A DNA stretch of 64,000 bases from Trypanosoma brucei gambiense DAL972 (lineage: Eukaryota; Euglenozoa; Kinetoplastea; Trypanosomatida; Trypanosomatidae). Below, piece after piece: positions 8,667 to 16,386 of this stretch; the stretch's first letter is position 1, and every line of letters begins with the position of its first letter. The DNA lies in contig NC_026740.1 of the NCBI RefSeq assembly GCF_000210295.1, positions 1,123,691 through 1,187,690 on the forward strand, read 5' to 3'. Position numbers and translations under genes: made by a program. Below the pieces are notes generated by a model that was not told the origin of the DNA, did no database searches, and worked only from the letters and a program-made list of their open reading frames with translations.

Positions 8667-11225
8667 ATGATGGAAAAGCAGTGGATAGTTTCTTCCCTCT
8701 TGCGCTCTTCAGAGCAAGGGAACGCGGAAGGCGTTAATGCTTTTAGTACTACTACTCTCGGATTAAAGCGGCAGCGAGATAGCCAATTTTATGACGGTGA
8801 TGGGAAGCCGTTGAGAGGTTTGAGGCGTGAAGCTGCGAGCCTTATGTATAACAACCGCTATCTCAGTGAGGAGGAACTGCACCGGCTTGAGCAGTCGCTT
8901 TCTGCTGGCCAGGGTAACACTTCTGTGACTTCCACTGCTGATGGGAAGGGCGGTGGCAGCGCTAGGAGGATCCTGAACGGACTACCTGCGCTACCAGATA
9001 TGTTTGGTGTTGTGCCGTCGACAACTTCTGGAGGAAAGGCTGCAAAATCAGCAGGTGGTGAGAATGGCGACTCAAGGTGTGCCGTACCAGCGATGAATCG
9101 GTGGTTCCTCGTGCAGCGAAGCCACGTGGTTCAGAATCGGCTGACTGAGGGTGGAAACAATAGCAACGACGAATCCGCGCAACAGTTAGGCCATCAGTCT
9201 GCACGTATGGGAGGCTGTGGTTACCGTTGGGTCCGGGCTGATGCACTTCAGGTGGAAAGCTCACTTACTGGCTCTTTGGTCGTTGCTGCTATGCCGGTTG
9301 CGGACACGGGAGCCTCCACGGGAAGGACCGAAATGGGAAGTGGAGGTGCTAAGCACAAGTGCGTACAGGAAGAACTTCAAGAATCGTGGATTTCGCAGGC
9401 ATGTTTGCTAGCTCCCCCCGAGACCGAATTTTCCGTCGTTGATGCTTATAAAGGGTCGGACCCCTTTTCATTCTTTACGGTAAGTGAAGATGAGTATCGG
9501 ATATTAAACCTGGAGAGCCCACAATTCCAGCCATCATTTCTATCACGGCATAACGACGTTGAAGAAGCAACGCCACATCATTTTAACTTTGATGCCACTA
9601 TGAAACTTCTCACACTGTACGAAAGATTTGGTAATTTCGTGGTGGTGGCTGATCGTTGGACATATGCCAACGCTTCTGGCACAGGTCCTGCGGACGTTAA
9701 CGGCGCGGATGAAACACTTTTGCCTCCACCCGTTGAGGCATTAATGGAGCGGTACAAGTTGGTCTCGGAGGCGGTTCTTCAGTATCGTTTGCATATGCTG
9801 AGGACAGTCTTACGCGATGGAAAAAGCGGCAGGTGCGATGAAGCAGTTTCGGCAGCTGTTGGATGCCGCAAACCCGAGTCGAGGGCTTCTCGTGAGGCTG
9901 TAGCGGCGAAATCTCAAAAAGACACCGATGATCGTCTAATAGCATCGTCACATCCCTTAGTTTCGTTGATGGTAAAGCACCCCATTCTCGAGACGCAACG
10001 ACGGAGGCAGGAGTGGCTCACTCAGAAGTTTCGAGAGATTAAGGATGACGATGGTAAGAGTTGTAACAACAACGACAACGGGAACCCGAACAAGGAGGAC
10101 ACGAGTGATGAGGTCTCCGCGACGGCCAATGCCGCGAGTGAGATCGCCATGATTAACGGTCACCGCCGCAGTTACCTGAAGGATTTGGCAGTGATGGGTA
10201 CCAGTTCTTTATCCAATCACTTGGATTCATCACAAATGCAGAACAGCAGGGATCATGGTGATGGCGGAACTTCCTTCGCTGTTGGTGGCAACGCGAGATC
10301 TGGCAGTGCTTCTCCTCTTGAGTCCCAACTATCGGTTCCACTCAACATTTGTCCAATACCCACCGCTTCACCCTTCTGGTATGATGGGCTACTGGAGCGT
10401 GTGAGGCGGGAGCGTTTACGTGAGGATATGATCCTTGAATCGCGAGAGAATGTGCCTTACCACGTGGCAATGATGTCTCTCCAAAAAGTGGGCAAGCAGG
10501 CGAAGGTTCTGTTCGACAGATTGCGGACCCTCACGCAAGAGACGGTGGCAGCATCGGTAGAGGAGCCGGAGGAGTCAGACGTTAGCACTAGGGCAAGCGG
10601 TACGTCAGCCGTTGTAGACACCGGTGTTGGAGGCAAGGAAGGAAGGGGGGCGAGACCTGGGAAGTTAGCGACAGCTAAGCAGTGCAAGAAGAGACAACAG
10701 CAGCAACTTACCGATCCCAGTTCGGAGGACAGTTACCAGGCTGTGCAGGAGGAGGTTCGTCGTGTGCCTGCGATCTGTGAACGGCTGAAGCTATGTGTTC
10801 AGGCCGGTTGGTTCCTACCACCCTCGTATTTGGGAAAGGGATGTGGATCCGATCTTAAAGGTAGCAACGGTAACACAAACAATGAAAACTCTGGGGGTAA
10901 CCGTGGCGCGCCCGTCGGTGGCAGCAGCGGCGGCACCAACATCATAGCCAATCGCGTTTTAAGTAATTCCTCTGAGGCGCTTTTGCTGTCGTTGCCTCCA
11001 AACACACCGCGTATTCATCGCAGCGTGGAGCACGAGTTGGAGAAGCATCTCTGGGAAGATCACCGGGCGTTGTGTGATGACAGTGCGGAGGTGCAGCAGT
11101 TACTGGGTGAGGTACGTGTGTTATACACACAGAATGTTATATTGCGCAGGTTTGCTGGGAGGTGTGGTACTCTCAAGGCCTCACTTAAAAAACTTGCGAG
11201 TGACGCTTCTTCAATGAAAATATGA
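8667..11225 (+). CDS. SWC4/EAF2/DMAP1-like chromatin-complex subunit (predicted)
   Basis: 852 residues from the first ATG; the longer frame opens with a TTG. Order and spacing of motifs fit the DMAP1/Swc4 family. A block with NRWFLVQRSHV and YRWVRAD (about residues 141-195) corresponds to the Trp-rich stretch before the SANT domain. DPFSFFTVSEDEYRIL (about 266-280) parallels the Y(S/T)..EY..L motif. FDATMKLLTLYERFGNFVVV followed by ADRW (308-331) parallels ET..LF.L..RFDLRF.VI.DR. EALMERYKLVSEAVLQYR (357) parallels the E.LKERYY..C..L..R helix. ETQRRRQEWLTQKF follows near 440. Elsewhere this family links NuA4 acetyltransferase and SWR1 remodelling complexes that place and acetylate H2A.Z. Long Ser/Gly/Asn-rich linkers separate the conserved parts. 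Assignment is by eye and could be wrong; the alternative is an unassigned SANT-like nuclear protein. Confidence 0.6.
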   Translation: MMEKQWIVSSLLRSSEQGNAEGVNAFSTTTLGLKRQRDSQFYDGDGKPLRGLRREAASLMYNNRYLSEEELHRLEQSLSAGQGNTSVTSTADGKGGGSARRILNGLPALPDMFGVVPSTTSGGKAAKSAGGENGDSRCAVPAMNRWFLVQRSHVVQNRLTEGGNNSNDESAQQLGHQSARMGGCGYRWVRADALQVESSLTGSLVVAAMPVADTGASTGRTEMGSGGAKHKCVQEELQESWISQACLLAPPETEFSVVDAYKGSDPFSFFTVSEDEYRILNLESPQFQPSFLSRHNDVEEATPHHFNFDATMKLLTLYERFGNFVVVADRWTYANASGTGPADVNGADETLLPPPVEALMERYKLVSEAVLQYRLHMLRTVLRDGKSGRCDEAVSAAVGCRKPESRASREAVAAKSQKDTDDRLIASSHPLVSLMVKHPILETQRRRQEWLTQKFREIKDDDGKSCNNNDNGNPNKEDTSDEVSATANAASEIAMINGHRRSYLKDLAVMGTSSLSNHLDSSQMQNSRDHGDGGTSFAVGGNARSGSASPLESQLSVPLNICPIPTASPFWYDGLLERVRRERLREDMILESRENVPYHVAMMSLQKVGKQAKVLFDRLRTLTQETVAASVEEPEESDVSTRASGTSAVVDTGVGGKEGRGARPGKLATAKQCKKRQQQQLTDPSSEDSYQAVQEEVRRVPAICERLKLCVQAGWFLPPSYLGKGCGSDLKGSNGNTNNENSGGNRGAPVGGSSGGTNIIANRVLSNSSEALLLSLPPNTPRIHRSVEHELEKHLWEDHRALCDDSAEVQQLLGEVRVLYTQNVILRRFAGRCGTLKASLKKLASDASSMKI

Positions 11226-11772
11226 GGATTGCTGCTCAACCACTCCTATTTACCCATTTGTTGGCCAGCATCTCTCAAGTCTGGCACATATTGTCACTAT
11301 CGTCGTTGCCAGAGCTATTGTTTGCAGTGTGATGATTGTTGTTGACAATCTGCTTTGGATGGGGATTGTGTTTGTGGTGAATAAGCTTATTTTGCGTAAC
11401 CTTATAAGTGATGCCATTTTTTCTGAAACTTTAATGCGGCGTTAGCCCCTGTCTTATAGGTTTTGAATTCTTGGTAAACGACATGTTGGGCAATTTGAGT
11501 TTTTTTTTTTCTTGTGCCGTGTTGGCTCCACTCTATTCGGTTCTCTACTTTTTTTTGTTTTGTTTTCTTCGACAAGGCGGATGAGGATAGACCTGGTGGC
11601 ACCATTTCCGCTGTCATTTGTGGTTTCATGGGGAGAGGGACTGGAAACCCTACAAGCTTTTACAACGCAGAAGTGAAGATCAAACCAAAGTATAGCGTGA
11701 TTGAGGAGTTTGGAAGTGTCAAGTGAGGCGTGCGGCTAGCCAACTTGCCCGTATTTTATCTAAACGGGTAGA
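11226..11772. other. Spacer with trans-splice signals and short upstream ORFs
   Basis: A T-rich run from about 11501 to 11573 is followed by AG at 11575-11576, a good spliced-leader acceptor candidate. Between it and the next gene are two short ATG frames: 11581-11676 (31 residues) and 11625-11726 (33 residues). If this acceptor is used, both would be upstream ORFs. Confidence 0.45.
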
Positions 11773-14040
11773 ATGGTCCACAGCACCGCGATGCATCGCT
11801 TCATCAGGACCTTTTCGTTGTGTCTGAACGTTAACTGCGTTCCGCGGCTGCGACTTGGTGGGCTCACACCCGAGATTACTAATAATGTGCTGCAAGGCCC
11901 GTTGCTTACCCCGCATCGCACCTTTCTCAGAGCAGGTGCGACAACTATTCGCAAGAGTGGGAGTCGGTGTTTTTCCCACCAGCAAACATCGGCTAACTGC
12001 TCCGCGGTATCTTCGACAGAATCTGCGCAGCACTCCAGCCATGGGTTTCTTTCACCAAGCGAGTTGCTTTTCCAACTCGTTTCCCCCCACATAGCCAGTG
12101 CACCGTGTGTGTCGAGAGTTGCGCACGTTTACAGTACCATACCCAAGTCGTTTGATGAGGTAGTGAGTAACCGCCACCTGCCACCGTCCGTAGTTGAGCA
12201 TGACACGCGTCGATGGCTTCGAAATCAGTTTGGTACCCTCAGCAGTGCGCTGAGGCAGTTGCATGTTACAAACTCCACGGAACACTGGGGTATTTACATC
12301 TCGCAGGACCACGTTTACGTTGTGAAGGCCTACAGCGAGGAGGAGGCTGAGGAAGCGTTTGCAACCTTCAATGCTGTTACTCACACTTGTGATGAAAAAT
12401 TCGGTGAATCATCGATTGACTGTACGTCGCGGCAGCGCACGTCGTTGTGCGAGAGGGAGAGTCTTTTGGAGGTGTTTCAGCCCGTTTTTCCGAACTTTAC
12501 TCCCCCTCCGCTTCCCCCACCCTCACAGCGGCAGCGTAGTTTTGCTGGGAAACGGAAGAAGCATGTGCCAGACGGTGTGTTCACCCCTCAAATGCTCGTT
12601 CCGTACGTTCCTACTTTCTTCGTGCCAATGTCTGAACTCCTTCAGGAGCTGCCAGAGGGATACACTGCGGAGCATATTGAAGGTCTCTTCGCAGCGACGG
12701 GGACTTTGGAAATCGTGGAGCTTGAGGGTGAGAAGTTTGTGCGGTTGCATGGCGGCAATCGGTTTTTGGATTTCACACTCGATGGAGCGGGTATTGCTGC
12801 ACATGAGCGGTGGAGGGCTTACCAGCCTGACCCTTTTTTGTGCCAGTCTTTCTGCCGAATAATGTCAACCTCTGCTCATTGGGTTTCCCTTCGTGTGCTC
12901 ATTATGAGGTCCCCAACCGCACTCGTCGAGGCCCTTCTGCCGTTAACGGGCTACAAGACTTTGCTTTTCTTCGCGCAAATGCAACATGTCTTCTGTTTTA
13001 CACCGAGGGGTGAGGGGGAGGTGTGCCGTGCTGCGTCTGTCACCTGTCTCTCCTACCGCGACAGTCCAACACCGGCGGTTGTGTCAGAACTTGTCGGCTT
13101 GCTCTCGGGTCAGCGAGCGTACATTACCGATTTGCAGCGCTGTGATAGATATAACAATTCTGGATGCATTTGCATATCGGATCACGCCAAAACGCAGATA
13201 ATCATGTACTATGGCACACTTATTAATTTTTTCCGTGTCCATGGTGAGATATTTTATGTTGAGGAAGATTCCCTCGTAGGGCTCATCTCTGACAGGAAAA
13301 TTACAACCAATACAACGAAAACCTTGGAGGATAAGCTGGAGGATGCACTAATGAAGAAGGATCGCCGTACAGCCCAAAAAGTACGACGCCGCATGTCACT
13401 GGAGCGAAATCCAGACAGTCCGTACACTGACCGAGAGGTCCTATTGGACGCCATCTTGCGTTACTTGCCGAGGAACCGTTCCATTTCCCTCAATTTTCTC
13501 TTGAGGTCCTTGCCGCTCTCCTTGTCTGACTTCCTTCCTAACAAGCCCCTTGCACTCTTTCAGCAAGCTCCGGAAAAGGTGCGTATTTTTGAGTACCGAT
13601 ACCGTCATCGATTGCATCTTATTCGTCCAGGCGTACCGCTGCCGCCCGGCGTCCTTCGAGATACCTATACAGAGCAGGAGTTGCTCTTCCTTTGCGCGGC
13701 TGAGCTCCAGCAGCAACCTCGTTTCGCCGTGGACGTTTATGGGCGCCTTCCCTACGGAGCCAAGGAGGTCATTCGCCTCCAATATAAGGGGCTTCTGGAG
13801 CTGCTGAAGCCACATCCTCAGTACTTTACCGTGGTGTTTAAGGACTCCCTCCGTATGGATTCACGACAGGCACTCGTGACGCTCATACAAATGCCCCCAT
13901 CGGTGGGCCTTACGGAGGATGACTATGGCGCCCATGTTCCAGATAATGCTGTCCTGCAGCAACTTGAGGCAGAAGATAGGGATGCACTGGAGGCACTACC
14001 AGATGAAGTGCGAAAGACCATTCGCCAGGGTAATACTTGA
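11773..14040 (+). CDS. Large predicted mitochondrial protein, kinetoplastid-specific
   Basis: 755 residues, not recognised by name. The N-terminus (MVHSTAMHRFIRTFSLCLN, then Arg-rich with no acidic residue for ~35 positions) looks like a mitochondrial presequence; Met7 is a possible alternative start. The body contains several modules of similar flavour: a helix-turn-helix-like stretch followed by aromatic strands. Examples are VPMSELLQELPEGYTAEHIE then VRLHGGNRFLDFTL (about residues 283-335), DREVLLDAILRYLPRNRSIS then EYRYRHRLHLIRPG (about 555-625), and TEQELLFLCAAELQQQPRFA (about 635). This resembles the repeated winged-helix-like layout I associate with some trypanosome mitochondrial RNA-processing and editing-complex subunits, so a role in mitochondrial RNA metabolism or ribosome assembly is plausible but unproven. 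A Lys/Arg-rich segment lies near residues 520-545. Confidence 0.75.
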   Translation: MVHSTAMHRFIRTFSLCLNVNCVPRLRLGGLTPEITNNVLQGPLLTPHRTFLRAGATTIRKSGSRCFSHQQTSANCSAVSSTESAQHSSHGFLSPSELLFQLVSPHIASAPCVSRVAHVYSTIPKSFDEVVSNRHLPPSVVEHDTRRWLRNQFGTLSSALRQLHVTNSTEHWGIYISQDHVYVVKAYSEEEAEEAFATFNAVTHTCDEKFGESSIDCTSRQRTSLCERESLLEVFQPVFPNFTPPPLPPPSQRQRSFAGKRKKHVPDGVFTPQMLVPYVPTFFVPMSELLQELPEGYTAEHIEGLFAATGTLEIVELEGEKFVRLHGGNRFLDFTLDGAGIAAHERWRAYQPDPFLCQSFCRIMSTSAHWVSLRVLIMRSPTALVEALLPLTGYKTLLFFAQMQHVFCFTPRGEGEVCRAASVTCLSYRDSPTPAVVSELVGLLSGQRAYITDLQRCDRYNNSGCICISDHAKTQIIMYYGTLINFFRVHGEIFYVEEDSLVGLISDRKITTNTTKTLEDKLEDALMKKDRRTAQKVRRRMSLERNPDSPYTDREVLLDAILRYLPRNRSISLNFLLRSLPLSLSDFLPNKPLALFQQAPEKVRIFEYRYRHRLHLIRPGVPLPPGVLRDTYTEQELLFLCAAELQQQPRFAVDVYGRLPYGAKEVIRLQYKGLLELLKPHPQYFTVVFKDSLRMDSRQALVTLIQMPPSVGLTEDDYGAHVPDNAVLQQLEAEDRDALEALPDEVRKTIRQGNT

Positions 14041-14120
14041 CAACGATGATGGTGAGGAGGCGAAAGTGATGGTGCAGGTCGACGCGGTTACTTCATAACC
14101 GAACGCAACACATTTGTAAT

Positions 14121-14143
14121 ATTTTTTTTTTACCTCTGCTTAG
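14121..14143 (+). promoter_or_regulatory. Predicted spliced-leader acceptor for first SKCRP gene
   Basis: A run of ten T, ACCTCTGCT and then TAG: a long polypyrimidine tract with the first AG at 14142-14143. This would give a 5' UTR of about 180 nt before the ATG at 14325. Confidence 0.55.
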
Positions 14144-14205
14144 TGGGTTGCAGGGTGTTTGTCGTCGATGTCCGTTCTGGCGAACTGCCATTGCATTCTC
14201 GATTC

Positions 14206-14646
14206 TTTGTATCATCTCATCTCTTCTCCTCCCTTTTCGTGCTTCCACTATTTATGTACAAGATAATCTTCGTTATTTCACAAGCAGCATACCAAATTTA
14301 AGGAAAAATAAAAGACATTCAAACATGTCCGATATCACGTACGAGAACGGTTCACCGACATACACCGGTAACACCGTCCTTAAGTGCTTCAGAGAGAATG
14401 GCAACGGCCTCCTCTTTCGCATCGTCAATGATGAGGAGAAGAAATGGGCATTCTACAATGATACCAAGGACTACAACATGGTGGTGAAAGTTGCTTTCGG
14501 TAAGGACAGCACTGTTCAACCCCTTGGCAACACCAAGATGGAAAAGGACACTGCTACTGGCGAATTCAAGTGCGAACTCGAAATTGCGCCGCTGGCGACT
14601 GAAATGTTCATTGAGGGAGTGCCCAACGGATACAAAATAAACTTTG
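14206..14646 (+). repeat. Tandem duplication, copy 1 (with copy 2 at 14931-15371)
   Basis: This block, covering 5' UTR and most of the coding sequence of the first SKCRP gene, recurs at an offset of exactly 725 bp. By eye the first ~367 bp show one mismatch (14222/14947); from 14573 onward differences become frequent. Confidence 0.85.
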
Positions 14647-14672
14647 AAGCCAATCCTATTCCTCAATCATGA
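14325..14672 (+). CDS. Small kinetoplastid calpain-related protein (SKCRP type), copy 1
   Basis: 115 residues from the ATG at 14325. The frame can be read further upstream only from a TTG, through sequence that is also conserved as 5' UTR in the second copy. The protein is essentially one calpain-related N-terminal (domain IK type) module, with the signature NGLLFRIVN, KKWAFYNDT, the LGNT turn and FIEGVPNGYK near the end. This module is found in kinetoplastid calpain-like proteins. There is no protease domain and no catalytic Cys/His/Asn, so it is expected to be a structural or signalling protein rather than a peptidase. It lacks the N-terminal Gly2/Cys3 acylation signal seen in some family members. 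It ends in PIPQS; the neighbour has a longer tail. Confidence 0.85.
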   Translation: MSDITYENGSPTYTGNTVLKCFRENGNGLLFRIVNDEEKKWAFYNDTKDYNMVVKVAFGKDSTVQPLGNTKMEKDTATGEFKCELEIAPLATEMFIEGVPNGYKINFEANPIPQS

Positions 14673-14930
14673 GCAAGATGCGGTTATACATGCGAGTCCA
14701 GCAGATGATCGACAGTAGGAATGTAGTTAGAAGAATTGATTCGCCCCCTTTTTTTCCTTTTTCTCTCCTGGTTCTTTTGTTCTTGGGGGTTGCCGAAAAA
14801 ATGCGCGACCCAAAGCACTTTATACTGTTATATCAGAAGAGTTCCCCTCTGTATGCGGCGTTGGCGCTTCCATACGTTACTGTCCGGCGCGTCGTGCATT
14901 TCTTTCAGGTGCCCAGTGTATTTTCGAGTT

Positions 14931-15371
14931 TTTGTATCATCTCATCCCTTCTCCTCCCTTTTCGTGCTTCCACTATTTATGTACAAGATAATCTTCGTTA
15001 TTTCACAAGCAGCATACCAAATTTAAGGAAAAATAAAAGACATTCAAACATGTCCGATATCACGTACGAGAACGGTTCACCGACATACACCGGTAACACC
15101 GTCCTTAAGTGCTTCAGAGAGAATGGCAACGGCCTCCTCTTTCGCATCGTCAATGATGAGGAGAAGAAATGGGCATTCTACAATGATACCAAGGACTACA
15201 ACATGGTGGTGAAAGTTGCTTTCGGTAAGGACAGCACTGTTCAACCCCTTGGCAACACCAAGATGGAAAAGGACACTGCTACTGGCGAATTCAAGTGTGA
15301 GGTGAAAATCGCCCCCCTGGCGACTGAAATGTTCATTGAGGGAGTGCCCAACGGATATAAAATAAGTTATG
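14931..15371 (+). repeat. Tandem duplication, copy 2 (with copy 1 at 14206-14646)
   Basis: Second copy of the SKCRP unit, 725 bp downstream of the first with no indel seen over the shared length. It includes the same 5' UTR segment before the ATG at 15050. Confidence 0.85.
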
Positions 15372-15412
15372 AAGCCGATCCTATTCCCCAGTGGAAATCC
15401 GTTCCCACCTAA
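15050..15412 (+). CDS. Small kinetoplastid calpain-related protein (SKCRP type), copy 2
   Basis: 120 residues from the ATG at 15050, the position equivalent to copy 1. Residues 1-82 are identical to copy 1 as translated. The C-terminal third differs (CEVKIAPL versus CELEIAPL, YKISYEADPIPQ versus YKINFEANPIPQ) and the tail extends by WKSVPT. The same single calpain-related module is present, with no catalytic residues. The upstream intergenic tract (about 14741-14790, T/C-rich, and GCATTTCTTTCAG ending at 14910) supplies its own likely trans-splice acceptor, so both copies should be expressed as separate mRNAs. Different C-termini may give different partners or locations; this is inference. 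Confidence 0.85.
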   Translation: MSDITYENGSPTYTGNTVLKCFRENGNGLLFRIVNDEEKKWAFYNDTKDYNMVVKVAFGKDSTVQPLGNTKMEKDTATGEFKCEVKIAPLATEMFIEGVPNGYKISYEADPIPQWKSVPT

Positions 15413-16386
15413 GTAAAGATATCGGGCAGTCGTGAGGAGGAAGGGAAGGGGGAAAAGAAAAGTAGTGAACACCTGTTGGTTAACTCAAGGTGAGGGGACC
15501 ACATACAAAGGGAAAAAGAAATTAAGAAAGATTGTATGTTACCTTTTTTTTTTTTTCAAATTGTTACTTCAAATAATATGTTTATAGCCTTTTCCCTGTC
15601 ATTATTATTTTTTGACAATTCTCTACTTCCTTTCCTTTTCCCTTCCCCCTTGTTCTTTTTCCTCTTTTTTTTCCTAAATACTCGCGTGAGCGCATCACTC
15701 TCAACTAACTCGGCGAATGTTTTCTTTTTTTACTTCCGGTTGATATTATTATCATTACATATTTTAGTCTTTGTCCTTGTCCCTTTTACTTTGTGTGCGC
15801 ATCGAACTGTAACTCAACGTTGAGCGCGAATCGAAAAAAATAAAAAAAGGGGGAAGAGGAGACCACCACCACCCCCTAGAAAAAAAAATAAACGTTAAGA
15901 AACTGGGCAAAGAGAGAGAGAGAAACAAACAAATATGAAGTGGAGGATAAGGGCAGCAGAATCTCACTTCTGAAGCCAATGTATGCAACGCAGTTCGGTC
16001 GTACCCTGCATTTAAATTTTTACCCATGTATTAGAGTTACATGCGCATATCTCAGAATCATGTCTTTCCACTTGTTTTGGTACTGGCCACGACTTTACGG
16101 GCGTATGTCTTTTCCTTCACTATTTTTTTTTTTTTACGTCCACACGTATGTTCGTTTTTTCTTTACTCACGATACCAACCGGTAAGTTTTGTTGTGCCTG
16201 TGCGAGCGTTCCTACGTAGATTTGCACCTTTATCGGGTAGTGTTAGCTCTGGCGATAACGGTTGCGTCGCCATGCCGAACTTAAATTATTATTATTATTT
16301 ATTATTTTGCGCTAGTCCAAGTTTGCTTCCGCTTTTTTGTCCTTTTATTTACTTATTTATTTAGCGTCATTATCGTAGTTAAAGTG
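15413..16386. other. Spacer with T-rich tracts before the CSB gene
   Basis: No gene supported. T-rich runs lie at 15544-15690 and 16121-16160. A final tract at about 16322-16362 ends in TTTAG, with AG at 16363-16364, 22 nt before the ATG at 16387: the likely spliced-leader acceptor. Confidence 0.55.

Noticed and set aside
14325..15412. Calling the two small calpain-related genes cysteine peptidases
   Set aside because: Both consist only of the non-catalytic N-terminal module and lack the protease domain and catalytic residues.
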